Shown here: one piece after another, positions 35,931 through 48,800 of the stretch
How the letters are laid out: each line of letters opens with the position of its first letter
Position numbering within the stretch: the stretch's first letter is position 1
Notes under the pieces: generated by a model
What the model saw: the letters and a program-made list of their open reading frames with translations, nothing else
What the model was told of the DNA's origin: nothing
Database searches by the model: none
Assembly (NCBI GenBank): GCA_036346375.1
Contig: CM070501.1
Coordinates: forward strand, 53,175,326 to 53,239,325
Source of the DNA: Guadua angustifolia
Taxonomy: Eukaryota > Streptophyta > Magnoliopsida > Poales > Poaceae
DNA: 64,000 nucleotides
Direction: 5' to 3'
Made by a program: the position numbers and the translations under genes

Positions 35931-37598
35931 ACTCGTTTCCCTGTCTGCGTTTTGCACACAGGGCCTGACTGACACCAGCAGAGGCTTATCCACGCTGCAG
36001 CATGCTCAGCACAGGCAGCTGCAGCCCTGCCATGGTTCTAGATCTGTTTAATTTGCAAAAACCACGACTGACCTCACCGACTATTCATATGACACAGGAA
36101 AAATGCTTAGAAAATAGACAAATATGTACAGTAAACTACCATGTTCATGACTGGATTATAGCATATGCTTGCTCACTGAGCTAGACAGTTGCAAGGGCTG
36201 TCCAGTTTTATCAGTTGGAACTACATACGCATCTTTTTCAAAAAAGAATCATATACACACACGGTGTACTACTCTACTCTTGAAGTTACTGTCAAAATTC
36301 GTTTATTAGGAATCGGTGATCTTGGTTCATCTCGGGGGGTGAGGGAATGGGTGGAATTGGCAGCCTTGGTAATTGTAGTGCTGACTGCTTCGCCTGCTGG
36401 GCTCCATTGCTCCTTTAGGATACTACGATCGTACAAGTGCTTCCACCGCTACCGGTATTGATTCGAAAATACCTTTGTCTTGAAAGCATCATGCAAGTCC
36501 ACAGCTGCATTTTCAGAATCACTCAGACATCTTTCACCTCTACATCTCGGCTCAAGTGGTGATTAATTTACAGTACGCCTTAGGATTTTTCATTCGAAAT
36601 ATTATCTGTGTCCAGTCTCCAGTACATGGAGCTCCGCCCATCATATCCCTAACACAGACAACTGGCCATGATTACTGAAGGCCGTGTTATACATGATGAC
36701 CAACCGTAGTAAAAAACATGAAACGTGGAAGGGACCGGAACAGCAGGGAGTGGTACAAAGCTAGCATAATCTGGTACCTGCTAATTGAAGCTGGGCCAGG
36801 CCAACTCCAAGCGCAGTACTGTAGAGCTCAGAAGCATGGAGAACATCAAATCAACCTGAATGGATATTGCCACATTCAGGTTGACCACTTGTCTTTATAT
36901 GTACTCCATTTAAATATTTTTCTCCGTGCTGTTTATTTCTTGTGCGGCAGCAATAACTGACAGGAAAGGCCAACGGAGAAGATCAGAAGAAAAGCAGCAG
37001 TGAAAAAAAAAATGAAAAACAAGGTTCACATGGTTTGCCCAGAAGGCCCAAGTGGCCAAGTATGGTCGACAAGAACGCATGCTACTAAGGCAGGATGCTT
37101 TCCATCTAGCCTTTGACGTATCAATGCCAACAAGGCAACATTGCACATTTTAAGCAGAATGGGGTATGGTTAAATCCTTGCTCATGGATACATAACCCAG
37201 GCTTGGCATTTTCGGAGTAGCTTTTTAATTTTAACTGAGATAAGCAGGGTAGCATTAGCAGGCCCAACCAAGTCACTTTCCCCCCACGTTACCCTTGCTG
37301 AAATAAAGAGCACATAGAAAACAGGAAAGCAGGAGATTATTACAAGAGAAGGCACCTCTTGCAGAACCGAATAGCATGGATGGCATCTCTGCAACTTTGA
37401 TAAAAGTTAGAAACAGAAACTGGTAGTCCTCGTTAAAGAGAAAAATTGAAGCTGGCTCGAGAGGATTCAGCCGGGATGGAGGGAAGAGGACAGGAACTAG
37501 AGACACGCTGCCTGAACAAGGGCCGCCCATAACATAATAGTCCCTTGCCATTGGAACCGAGACAAGCCGGCCCAACTCTGTAGTGTTCTCAAGTCTAA
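35931..37598. other. No recognised gene upstream of the receptor kinase
   Basis: I searched this stretch for the missing signal peptide and first part of the lectin domain of the kinase that follows, and found neither. An in-frame stop (TAA, 37596-37598) closes the kinase frame. A minus-strand open frame at 37273-37575 has no recognised domain. Confidence 0.4.
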
Positions 37599-38852
37599 GG
37601 CCCCACGTTCTGGGTCGGGGACAGGATCGTCATCACCGACCTACCCAGCGCGGCGCTGGAGCTCTTCGGCGACAGCCTGTACATCAGGCAGAACGGGGCC
37701 AGCCTCTGGTGGTCCAGCGTCGCGGGCAATGGCTCGTCCTCCGCCGTGGCGGTCCTCCTCGACAACGGCAACCTGGTGGTGAGGGACCAGGCGAACTCCT
37801 CCCTGGTCTTGTGGCAGAGCTTCGACTACCCCGGCGACGCGCTGCTCCCCGGCGCGAGGCTGGGGCTCGACAGGGACACCGGCAAGAACATCTCGCTAAC
37901 ATTCAAAGATTTCTCGCACAATGGCAGCCTCAGCGTCGACGTGAGCAGGAGGAATGGGTTCGTGCTCACCACCGACGGGCGTGACCACCTGGGCACCTTC
38001 CCGGATTGGATGGTGTCCTCCAAGGACAATGGCAGCTCACTGGTGCTGAACTACCCAAAGAGCCCGAATTGTACGGAGTTCTTGCAGTTCCATCTGGGGC
38101 AGGTCAGCCTGATGAGGTGGTCGGATTCTGCAGGAAACAGTAGTGGTTGGGTGGCTCGCTGGACCTTCCCTTCCGATTGCAAATCCGGTGGGTTCTTCTG
38201 TGGTGATTTTGGCGCCTGCATGAGCAACGGGAGTTGCCATTGCGTCGACGGGTTCACGCCGTCGTACCCGATTGAGTGGGGGCTTGGGTACTTCGTCACT
38301 GGCTGCTCGAGATCTCTCCCATTGAGCTGCGAGACGAACGGTCAGACGGAGCACGATGACTCGTTTATCCTGGTAGACAAGCTGCAAGGGCTTCCTTACA
38401 ATGCTCAGAATGAGTTGGTGGCAACTGACGAAGATTGTAAAGCGTCTTGTCTGAACAAATGCTACTGCGTCGCTTACTCGAATGGCTCCGGATGCAAGCT
38501 ATGGTACCAAAACCTGTACAATCTGAGTTTGGCTGCTAGGCCTCCATACAGCAAGATCTATGTTCGTCAGGGTTCCAAGCTCAGGAGCAGAAAAGGCTTA
38601 CACTCAAGAGTAGTTGCAATCTTGGTGGCTGCATTGCTTGGAATAGCTTCTGTGATATTGACGCTTGTGCTTCTATGGAGGTACAGGAGAAATTCGTTTG
38701 ATGCCAGAAAGTTTGAAGTAGAAGGTTCCCTTGTTGTCTACTCTTATGCACAGATCAAGAAAGCTACGAGGAACTTCTCTGATAAACTCGGCGAAGGAGG
38801 TTTTGGAAGTGTTTTCAGGGAACATTGCCAGGGTCAACTGTGGTTGCTGTGA
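37599..38852 (+). CDS. G-type lectin S-receptor-like kinase, ectodomain half (5'-truncated)
   Basis: This is the extracellular and membrane part of a plant G-type lectin receptor-like Ser/Thr kinase, a plasma-membrane receptor class. The open frame starts after a stop at 37596-37598 without a proper start codon; the first in-frame Met is at 37746. Domains in order, counting from 37599: partial B-lectin with LLDNGNLVVRD and LWQSFDYPGD (residues about 1-85); S-locus-like region; Cys-rich EGF-like segment CKSGGFFCGDFGACMSNGSC (about 190-215); PAN-like segment with CKASCLNKCYCVAY (about 270-320); transmembrane helix VVAILVAALLGIASVILTLV (about 337-358); then the kinase glycine loop LGEGGFGSVF (about 397-406). 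The signal peptide and about 60-70 N-terminal residues normal for the family are absent. At about 38820 the frame shifts, and it ends at 38852. Such genes are usually intronless, so a missing first exon is unlikely. Confidence 0.9.
   Translation, partial: GPTFWVGDRIVITDLPSAALELFGDSLYIRQNGASLWWSSVAGNGSSSAVAVLLDNGNLVVRDQANSSLVLWQSFDYPGDALLPGARLGLDRDTGKNISLTFKDFSHNGSLSVDVSRRNGFVLTTDGRDHLGTFPDWMVSSKDNGSSLVLNYPKSPNCTEFLQFHLGQVSLMRWSDSAGNSSGWVARWTFPSDCKSGGFFCGDFGACMSNGSCHCVDGFTPSYPIEWGLGYFVTGCSRSLPLSCETNGQTEHDDSFILVDKLQGLPYNAQNELVATDEDCKASCLNKCYCVAYSNGSGCKLWYQNLYNLSLAARPPYSKIYVRQGSKLRSRKGLHSRVVAILVAALLGIASVILTLVLLWRYRRNSFDARKFEVEGSLVVYSYAQIKKATRNFSDKLGEGGFGSVFREHCQGQLWLL
38815..38826 (+). other. 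Single-base frameshift in the receptor kinase
   Basis: After GTTTTCAGGG the kinase frame continues only if one more base is present: the glycine-loop frame and the VAVKKL frame differ by one base here, at a G run (38818-38820). No other disruption is seen in the remaining ~2 kb of the locus. Confidence 0.85.
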
Positions 38853-39691
38853 AGAAACTCAAAGGCCTCGGGCATGCAGATAAGCAATTCAGAACAGAAG
38901 TACAGACGGTTGGAATGATCCAACACACTAATCTTGTCCATCTTTTGGGATTTTGTGTTAAAGGGGATAGAAGGTTGCTGGTGTATGAGTATATGTCAAA
39001 TGGTTCGTTGGATGCTCATCTCTTTTCAGAGAAATCTAGTCTACTGAGTTGGAATCTTCGGTACCAAATTGCACTTGGTATTGCTAAGGGTCTAGCCTAT
39101 CTACATGAAGAATGTGAGGAATGCATCATACACTGTGACATTAAACCTGAAAACATACTACTCGATGCAGAATTCTGCCCAAAAATCGCTGATTTTGGCA
39201 TGGCAAAGCTTCTTGGACGAGAATTTAACTCTGCGTTGACCACCATCCGAGGAACAATGGGCTATCTTGCACCAGAGTGGATATCTGGGCAGCCTATTAC
39301 TAAAAAGGCAGATGTTTACAGCTTTGGCATTGTGCTTTTCGAAATAATTTCGGGGAGAAGGACTACTAAGAGAATGAAATTTGGGAGTCATCGGTATTTT
39401 CCATTTTATGCTGCTGCTCAAGTGAATGAAGGAGAGGTGTTGTGCTTACTGGATGTCAGGCTGGAAGGAAATGCTAATGTGAAGGAGCTCGATGTCGCCT
39501 GTAGGGTTGCCTGTTGGTGCATCCAGGATGAAGAGAACGACAGGCCATCAATGGGGCAAATTGTCCACATGTTGGAGGGTGTTGTCGACACAAAAATGCC
39601 CCCAATTCCAAATTCCTTTCAGAACCTTATGGAGGGTGATAACAGTGGTATATACTCTGAAGAAAGCTGGCATTTGGAGACCCAAGATTAG
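38825..39691 (+). CDS. G-type lectin S-receptor-like kinase, kinase half
   Basis: This frame continues the protein of 37599-38852 after a one-base shift and encodes nearly the whole Ser/Thr kinase domain. Visible motifs are VAVKKL (catalytic Lys), FRTEVQTVG (helix C Glu), HCDIKPENILL (catalytic loop; Cys replaces the Arg of HRD, so a non-RD kinase), DFGMAKLL, GYLAPEW, DVYSFGIVLFEIISGR and the conserved C-lobe RPSMGQIVHMLEG. The C-terminal tail ends ESWHLETQD. The Met at 38825 is not a natural start; it merely opens the frame inside the glycine-loop region. If the shift is a base-calling error in a G run, the two halves are one gene; if real, the locus is a pseudogene. No other member of the usual tandem array lies in the window. 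Confidence 0.9.
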   Translation: MPGSTVVAVKKLKGLGHADKQFRTEVQTVGMIQHTNLVHLLGFCVKGDRRLLVYEYMSNGSLDAHLFSEKSSLLSWNLRYQIALGIAKGLAYLHEECEECIIHCDIKPENILLDAEFCPKIADFGMAKLLGREFNSALTTIRGTMGYLAPEWISGQPITKKADVYSFGIVLFEIISGRRTTKRMKFGSHRYFPFYAAAQVNEGEVLCLLDVRLEGNANVKELDVACRVACWCIQDEENDRPSMGQIVHMLEGVVDTKMPPIPNSFQNLMEGDNSGIYSEESWHLETQD

Positions 39692-40357
39692 TGCTAGTTT
39701 TCCCTTCAGTTGCTGGGACCCTTTTTTTTTCTGTACCTACTAGAGGTTGGCTGCTTGATCTGCTAGAAATTAGATCGTTATAAATCAGTATGTAGGGTTT
39801 CTATGTCTTGTACCTGGAAATGTAACTAAAAGTTCAAAGCTGTTAGTTGGTGCTCTCAACACCTTGCTAACGCATTATGCAGCAGTGCAGATGTACATGG
39901 CATCAGACCGTCAAATGTAAATTTTCAGTATTCAAGCTTTTGTATGTGTTCAAGACTTGAACTACCGCAAAAAAACAGAGAAATATATTTGCCTCCGTGA
40001 AAAACTAGTTCAATTATAATGCATTGTGAAGCGTGAATAACATGGAGCAGTAAACAATATTAGGCAGAATGCGAACTTATTCAACATGCATGTCCCAAGA
40101 GTGTGTCAAAAGGGTAAACAAAGGTTCATAGAGGTTGTCAACATGAAATGTTTCGGCCAAAAGGGTGATGAAAAGGTTCAAACAGTACCAGTTCTTCGAA
40201 GGAATTCTACCCGTATCAATTCTTGGCCAGATATGAATCCGAACGACTGCGATGTCCTGCTTTCTGTGGCAGAAGCCGAGCTTTTTGCGTGCGCGTTCTT
40301 TCGGGGTCCAGCGGCCCTTTCAGGTTTCACTCATACAACAAAAGAGTTGCTTTCGTA
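39692..40357. other. 3' flank of the kinase; no gene
   Basis: Probably the 3' untranslated region and downstream DNA. An open frame at 40086-40370 plus has no recognised domain. Confidence 0.45.
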
Positions 40358-40553
40358 CTTTTCTTTTTAACAGTTACATAAATATTAAAACATGAATGAA
40401 TGGTAGATGATGATTAATTACTTCTTCACAGTGCTTCAATGTTTTCTCTCTCAATATAAGTTGCACAAGTTTTGAAGTAAGCGAAGAGGTAAGTAATCTC
40501 CATCTACCATTCATTCATGCTTTAATATTTATGCAATTGTTAAAAAGAAAAGC
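40358..40553. mobile_element. Foldback MITE-like element
   Basis: The left arm (about 40358-40433: CTTTTCTTTTTAACAGTTAC, then ATGAATGAATGGTAGATG) pairs with the right arm (about 40491-40553: CATCTACCATTCATTCATGC, then TTGTTAAAAAGAAAAG). A related right-arm-like sequence lies at about 35468-35530. No target-site duplication is evident. Confidence 0.6.
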
Positions 40554-40780
40554 ATAAAGACACCTCTCTACTTTTATTTATATAGATCGTAATATATGTA
40601 GCTTGTGAAGCCTATTTGTGAGATTACATATATGAGCTGCACAGCCTACGCCCCCATCACCCTGACCGCTTCGTATTAAATTTATTTGTAAGCAGCCTAG
40701 CTAGTGTTAAGTGCTTGTTGCCTAGGAAGGAGTCTAGTGTGCTGAAGCTAAAAACCCTGTATCAAGTTTTTGGCATCAAC
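40554..40780. other. Spacer, nothing recognised
   Basis: A short stretch between the foldback element and the start of the segmental duplication. Confidence 0.4.
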
Positions 40781-43027
40781 ACCCACCTAATGTGGAATTA
40801 GTAGAACATGAACCTCAATCTTTAGCTATAAGACATGGGTGTTACACCAATGTAGCATCAAAGGGTTATTCAGTCAACAATTTGCAAATAACAATTGGTA
40901 CAAAACTTAACTAGGCATTGAGATGTTTATTTAATACTACCTGTCATCTAAATGAGAATTAAAATGATGCTGCTTCGTTCCAGGTTTTGAATAAAAATCT
41001 GCACACAAGTGTATAAAACCCTGAGTGTTTTTATAACCTCAATAAATGTTCCCTTGGTTTTGCGAGGACTCTTAAATCTTAATCATTTGGATCAATGTGA
41101 GCACCTCCTTGAGCCTTGTAAAGTCTGAATGTCTGATTCCGTGGTAGTGAGCACCGAGCTAGCAGAGCCGAGTGACCGCTAGCTTTACTACAGGCTTCTT
41201 GGAATGTACTACCAAATCTTTTGTAGCCTCGGCATGGGAATGCACAAATCAATTAAGGCGCACATGAAGGAGAGTAGTTAGCTTGAAATTGGCCTCCGGT
41301 TCCCGAAATTGATTCCGATTAAAAGAACCATGATCAGAATGAAGCACGATTTGACTCGGTTTGTCGGAACATGAGCTTTCTAACTAAACAATCCATGTGT
41401 GTGTTTTACATGTTGATTAATTATTCGAGAAATTTTCTTATCTGGCGAAGAAAGTTGGCTGAATCCTTAAAATGCTATCGCAAAACTGTTCTTCTCTTTA
41501 TTACCATCGGATCTCAACTTTCATCTCATCTTTATCACTCCCGTTACTTTGCTGTGAGTCCACGGTCATTTGCCCCATTGACTAAGTTAGAGCGAAATGA
41601 AGATGAAGGTATGCAAAATCATTTTTTCACGTACAAATTAATGACCAAGTAACAGGACACTAACGGGAGTGGGGATGAAAATTGAGATCAGATGGTAATA
41701 ATGAGAAGAGCAGTTTCACGATGGTATTGTAGAGAACCGATCAAATTTTAATAGTAAATAAGGAGTTTCTGAAATCAAGAAAATTGGAAACCGGAGTCAC
41801 ACACTGTTTTTTTTTTAGCTGCTGGAGAACTGCCGGCCGAATGCATTAAGCAGAACAGGATCAAAATGTTACAGAGATGCAGCAAGAGCAACACCACCAG
41901 CAAACTCGCAGAAATTCCAACTAACGCAAATTTGACAGAGTAATAAGCAGCATAGAACAGCTAGCTAGAGGTCAGCAAACTAATATAATACCATATCTTA
42001 GTTATGGGGATGAACTCGTAGTCGTACGGTCGGAGACCGGACATGTGTTTGGCCACTTCCTCCCGACAACGCAATTAGGCGTCGGGGGGAAGCCGTACTA
42101 CTTAGCTTTTTCTCTAAACAAACATGTACAGATGCATCCATGCATGTTGTGGCCGTGCTATATATGTACGCGGTTAATTCCAACTCCTATTGCAGTCGTA
42201 GCATCTGTCCATCCATCTATTGCATCGTCCAAAAGCCGAGTGATAGCTCTAATTATAAAAAAGCCTCTTTTAAAATATAATTATAAAAATAGCTCTATCT
42301 CTAACTATAAAAGTGTTTGCAGCTGACAAGTGTCCACCTGCCACATTTCTGCACCACTAAAGGAGGTAACGAGCTTCATAGCTTAGCGAACCACCATAGC
42401 TACCGAGGTCCTATAACTCAGTAACTCCTTATGCAGTTAAGGACGAGACTATTTTCACAACTAGTAGCGTGGCTAGATTTCTTTTAAATTTTATAGTATA
42501 AAATAATATAACTTATATACTTACAATATATTAACGTATTTTAAAGACTATTTAGATTTTTAAGACATCATAAACGTTACAAATGACAATAGAAACTTGA
42601 AGAAAATTTCAACTTAAGTAATATAATTAAAGTATAAGTTTTCACGGAAGAAAATCGTAGAGAATAATAAGTTGGTAGGATTCTTAAAAACATAGCAACT
42701 ATATATCTTGCACATATCATGTAGTTATATATCCATATTCTTTCTCCATCATTAACTCTTTTTTCAAAATATATACAATAATGTACCTTTATTTAATATC
42801 AAGTAATGTGCTGATTATTTTACATAGTATTAAAGCATATTACTCTAGGGATGGTAACAGGTCGGGTCGGGTGCGGGTTTTACAAAACCCGATCCGAAAA
42901 AAAACCCGACCCGAACCTGAATGACATATCGAGTAAAAATCTATACCCGAACCCGATTTACTTTAAACCGATGCATTATAGGCAATTTACTTTAAACTTA
43001 TCTTCCTCACATGCTAGTTACCACCGC
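40781..43027. repeat. Segmental duplication, copy B (left part)
   Basis: This matches 14546-17480 in direct orientation. It lacks both MITEs of copy A and has two deletions (junctions near 41582 and 41768). It carries a hAT-like fragment at 42846-42968. The duplication is cut at 43028-43032 by a 14.9-kb Copia insertion and resumes at 57952. Confidence 0.85.
42846..42968. mobile_element. hAT-like terminal fragment
   Basis: The fragment starts TAGGGATGGTAACAGGTCGG and is rich in GGGTCGGG / CCCGACCCG repeats, as in hAT-type ends of plants. It replaces about 12 bp present in copy A, so both sides are defined. No 8-bp duplication was found, so it is probably truncated. Confidence 0.55.
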
Positions 43028-45823
43028 CAAACTGTAGGGTCGAGGATGCGCCTAGAGGGGGGGTGAATAGGCGTTTATAAAATTCGATCCCTCACTAAAC
43101 AATTCGCTCTAATCAACCCCTATGTCAAACCTAATCAATTATTATGCGGAAGCGATAAACTTAGTTTTGACAATTAAGGCCTAAATCAACTAGGCTCACT
43201 ACATGCACTAATTAAATTATGTCTCTATATAAAAATTGCTAAATTGATTAAACAAATAATACTAAGCAATTCTAACACAATCAAACAATTGATAAATATA
43301 CGATAAAGTAAATGCTTGAAGGTAAAAGAGACAACCGATATTTTTCCGTGGTGTTCGGAGACTTGTCGGTCTCCCCTAGTCCACGTTGAGGCAAGCCCAA
43401 ACCCTTGGACCGGCTCCCACTCGAGCACCCGCCTCGATTCCACTAGTCGTGGTTTTTCACGCCAGAGGCTCAACCCGAACCTTCACAAACTTCGCCGGGC
43501 TTTCACACCTTGAGAGCTCACAAGACGACGCCACGCCGCCTAGGAGTCGGCAACCTCCAAGAGTAATAAGCCGCTCCTTCGCTGAACTTCACCGAGCACA
43601 ACGAATGCGCCCGGTGATCACCAAGTGCAACACATGCACCAAGGCCTCCTCAAGTGCAACACATGCACAAGAGGTCTCAACCCACTCCTAATTGCAACAC
43701 ATGCAATTAGTCTCACTCTTAGCTCAAGAATCAAATGTGAGTATACAACACATACACCACCTCATCCAAAATACTCAATCAATCAGCAAATGCCCCCCCA
43801 TGACCTCCTTTTATAGCCCCACAAAGAAAACTAGCCGTTGGGGGCAAAACGGGCATTAAAAGTGCTGAAACTAGCCGTTTTTACAGTACTATCGTACATG
43901 GTAGTACCGCCTAGGAGATCAAAAGCACTTTCTCGGCAAAAGCTACGCAAGGCGGGCCTTTACGTAGTACCGCTTTTAAGGGCGGTAGTGCTGCAAAGTT
44001 AAATCACTAAAATGCTGATAACTTTTTAACCCGAACTCCGATTTGGGTGATTTTTGATTCTATGCGAAGCTTATCACGAGGGCTACAATCTCCACCCATT
44101 TTCATGATTTAATCACCCATAGATATTTTTTAAATATCACCAAAACCAAACTCTAATGTAGTCATTCAAGTGTAAAATATGATTTTTCGAAATCTCTCAA
44201 ATAGACTTGATCAAAGACATGACTACAAGCTATAAAGAGTCACTATCATCAAATATTGAGCCATGATGATCAACTCATGATCAAAATAACTTTTGCAAAA
44301 CACATTTGCAAATAACTCGAAAAGCTATAAGATCAATCCTCTAGCCATGTAAGGATCAACATATGATCCCGACACTTTGCAAAACACATTTGCAAATGCC
44401 AACACATACTCTAGGATTGAAACCCATAACCTCTAGCTTATTTGCAAACCACTTTTGCAAATAACAAAACAACATTTTGCAAAAACACATTTTGCAAACA
44501 CAAACCATAAACTTTACTTAGCCTTTGTGATGATCAACACATGATCCAGTCCCAAGCTAAAACACAATGCATGAGCTCTCACCTTTTGCAACACATGCAA
44601 AACTTAGCCCCATGCAAAACCACACATGTTTTAGAAAGATTGTTTTGTGAATGAAAACAAAACATGAAGCTTCAACATTTGCAACACATGCAAAAGTGAA
44701 CTTCACGCAAAAGCCAACGCGTATAGCTTATCCTATTTGCAACACATGCAAATCAAAGCATTATGCGAAAACCAAATGCATATGCTCTTCCTCTTTGCAA
44801 CACATGCAAATCAGAGCATAAACCAACAACAACCAAGCATAAGCTTAACCCATTCGCAACACATGCCAAATGGTTAACCCTTATGCAAAAATCAAATCCA
44901 AATGATTTGAGCTTGAGTGAATGCGGATTGAGATCATCAACACATGATGAAGCTCAAACTAGGAATCAACTCCTCTTAATAGTACGGCGATAAAAACCTT
45001 AGACTCAAATACTACAAAGTCCTTAGCCTATCTAATTATACCTTCGCCGCCGTACGCAAGTAATCCCCTTTGGGGTCTTTATGATCATCACTTTGATACT
45101 CCCTCGGGATCATCACTCGACTCCTCTTTCAACTTCGGGATCCACTCTTGACATCCATCACCTCATGATGCCGTCCTTGTCCCGTTCTCATCATCTCATC
45201 CGTCTTTGGACCTAACTCAATCATAACTCATAAAATAGTTAGTCCAAGATGCACGGTTGTCTCAATTATCTCTTGCACTCCATTAACACATAATGGATGC
45301 CTCTAGATCAATTGAGCACATCCTAAATCAATTTGAATGATTAAATGTGTCTTAAGTACAATAATGCAACGCATGCTTTATTATACTTAAGAACTATTCA
45401 TTTGTCCTTAATTAATTAAGGAACACCATCAACACATGATGAAATGTTCTTTAATGATTAATAAGACAAATGAACTCAATTTAAATTATCATTTAAATTG
45501 ATATGAGTATATATTAACTACACAAGTTTCTATATACTCATGTTGATAAAAAGTAATGATCCACTATGTGTAAACTATATGGAAATGATCATTACTCTAA
45601 GTCATCAACTATAGAATAAACCCCACATGTATATGTGCATAGATATAATTGACTTGGACATAATATGCACATATTCAATTTGATTGTATTGGAGTATATC
45701 CTATATTACCATGAGTATACTTATAACTAGGCAATTCAAATATATACTCAAGTATTTAGTTTCTTTGTCTTGATCCTTATATGTGTCAATAAGAATTAGA
45801 TCAATACAAGGAGACTTTCAAGT

Positions 45824-48800
45824 TGTAGGGTCGAGGATGCGCCTAGAGGGGGGGGTGAATAGGCGTTTTACAAAATTAATCGCTCACTAAATATTTCGCA
45901 CTAATCAACCCCTATGTCAAAACCTAATCAATTTATATGCGGAAGCGATAAACTCGATTTTGACAATTAAAGCCTAAATCAACTAGGCTCTCTAGTGCAC
46001 TATCCAAATTAAGTCTCTACACTAGAATTGCTAAATTGAACAATCAATTAATACTAAGCAATTCTAATACATTCAAGCAATCAATAATATGCAAAAGGTA
46101 AATACTTGAATGTAAAGAGACAAGGGACAACCGATGTTTTTCCGTGGTGTTCGGAGACTTGCCGGTCTCCTCTAGTCCACGTTGAGGCTAGCCCACACTT
46201 GAACCTGCTCCCGCCGAGCACCGCCTCTTTCTACTAGTCGTGGTTTTTCACGCCATGCCAGAGGCTCAACCCGAACCTTCACAAACTTGCCGGGCTTCTC
46301 ACACCTCGAGAGCTCCAACAAGACGACGCCACTGGCGTCTAGGAGTCGGCAACCTCCAAGAGTAACAAGTCGCTCCTTCGCTTGAACCTCACCGGCACAA
46401 CAAATGCGCTCCTCGGTGATCACCAAGTGCAACACATGCACAAGGCCTCCTCAAGTGCAACACATGCACAAGAGGCTCTCAATCACTTTCTAATTGCAAC
46501 ACATGCAATTAGTCTCACTCTTAAGCTCAAGAGGCAAATGGAGAAGAGCAACACATGCACACAACTCCTACACACAAGAACAACACCAAAGAACTACGCC
46601 CCAAGCCCCCAAGGGGTATTTATAGCCCCACCAAGAAAACTAGCCGCTTGGGGGCTAAATGGGCAATTCACCAAATCCGTACTATCAGCCTCTAAGGGCA
46701 GAGTCTGCCCCGACCTCCAACGGCCGAGAACGGATATATTTGCGGCACTATCAGCCCTCTAGGGCGCAGTAGTACCGACTTTCTTGATACTACCGCCTCC
46801 CACTGAGCAGTAGTGCCGGGCCTTGCCCACCAAAGAAAAACAATACTGGAGAAAAGCTACCAAGAACCTGTGCCGGTAGTAGTATCGCGACTCGCAGATT
46901 ACCGCTCAACCATCATGTAGTGCCGGCCCCGCAACACGTGAAAACATCACAAGATCAGAAGAGCTATCAAGAAGTTTAGGCCCGGTAGTACAAGACTTCT
47001 GTACTACGCCCATGCCCTCATGTAGTGCCTACCTCAGAGAAATTCAGACTCAACTCCAAAACCATTTCTCCAAACACCAAAACTATTCGAGCCATATAGA
47101 TGATCAACACATGATCACACACACATGCAAAACACATTTGCACCAACTTAGCTCATAATCAAAGAATTTAAACCAAATCGCGAAAACACATTTCGAATCA
47201 ACTCAAGAACTATTTGCAAAACGATACAAATCAAACTCGAGTTTATGAGATTAATCCCCTAGCCATGTGAAGGTCAACACAAGACCGGTCAACTTGCCAA
47301 CACCCGCTGCAAGCCCCACTCACATGCTCTCGAATTCGGACTCATAAACCTCAGTTTATTCGCACAACGAACTTACAAATAACATAATAAACACATTTCA
47401 TGCTTGAGCACTACTCTTTGCATCACATGCAAAAGTCTAGCTCCAAGCAACATCAATCAAGATGCATGAACTCTAATTGCAACACATGCAATTTCTCTAG
47501 TTCAATGCAACACCAAATCCAAACTTCAACTAAAACAAAAACCATACGTATGAGCTCTTTACTCGCAACACATGCAAGCCTCTAGCTCTATACAAACACT
47601 TAAACACCAAATCAAACATATGTGCTCTCCACTCACAACACATGCGAGCCTCTAGCACATACACAACCACAAACACCAAATCATGCTTGAGCTCTCTCCT
47701 TTTGCAACACATGCAAAACTTAGCTCCAAGCAACCACACGGTTTTAGAAAGATTGTTTTGCGAAACCAAAGCATGAAGCTTCAACTAATGCAACACATGC
47801 AAAAGTGAACTTCACGCAAAAGCCAACGCACTAGCTTATCACTTCTTGCAACACATGCAAATCAAAGCATTATGCGAAAACCAAATGCAACCAAGTATAA
47901 GTTTAACCCATTCGCAACACATGCCAAATGGTTAACTCATATGCAAAAACCAAATCCAAATGATTTGAGCTTGAGTGAACGCGGAATGAGATCACCAACA
48001 CATGATGAAGCTCAAGTAAAGGGAACGACCCCTCTTAATAGCACGGCGATAAAACCTTAGACTCAAAGACTACAAAAGTCCTTAGCCTATCTAATTATAC
48101 CTTCGCCGCCGCGCACAAGCAATCCCCTTTGGGGTCTTTATGATCATCGCTTTGATACTCTCCCGGGATCGTTACCCTTCTTTATCTTCGGGATCCATTC
48201 TTGACGCCCATCAACTCATGATGCCGTCCTTGTCCCGTTCTCATCATCTCATCCATCTTTGGACCTAACTCAATCACAACTCATAAAATAGTTAGTCCAA
48301 GATGCATGGTTGTCTCAATTATCTCTTGCACTCCATTAACACATAATGGATGCCTCTAGATCAATTGAGCACAACCTAAATCAATAGAAATGATTTAAGT
48401 GTGTCTTAAGTACAATAATGCAACTCTTGCTTTATTATACTTAAGAACTATTCATTTGTCCTCAATTAATCACAAAACACCATCAACACATGATGAAGTG
48501 TTCTTTAACGATTAACAAGACAAATGAACTCAATTTAAATTATCATTTAAATTGATATGAGTATATATCAACTACACAAGTTTTCATATACTCATGTTGA
48601 TGAAAAGTAATGATCCATTATATGTAAATTGTATGGAAATGATCATTACTCTAAATCATCAACTATAGAATACACCCCATATGTATATGTGCATAAATAT
48701 GATTTACTTGGAGATAATATGCACATATTCAAATTGATCGTATTGGAGTATATCCCATATTACCATGAGTATACTTATAACTTAGGCAATTCAAATATAT

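Noticed and set aside
37273..37575. 100-codon minus-strand frame abutting the truncated kinase, considered as a gene fragment explaining the lost N-terminus
   Set aside because: It is on the opposite strand and I could not match it to a family with any confidence.
37583..37984. Arg-rich plus-strand frame overlapping the kinase
   Set aside because: It is an out-of-frame shadow of the GC-rich lectin coding sequence.
43600..45000. Regularly recurring GCAACACATGC motif considered as a CRISPR-like or tandem array
   Set aside because: Spacing is irregular, arms vary between copies, and this is a plant LTR; hairpin covariation describes it better.
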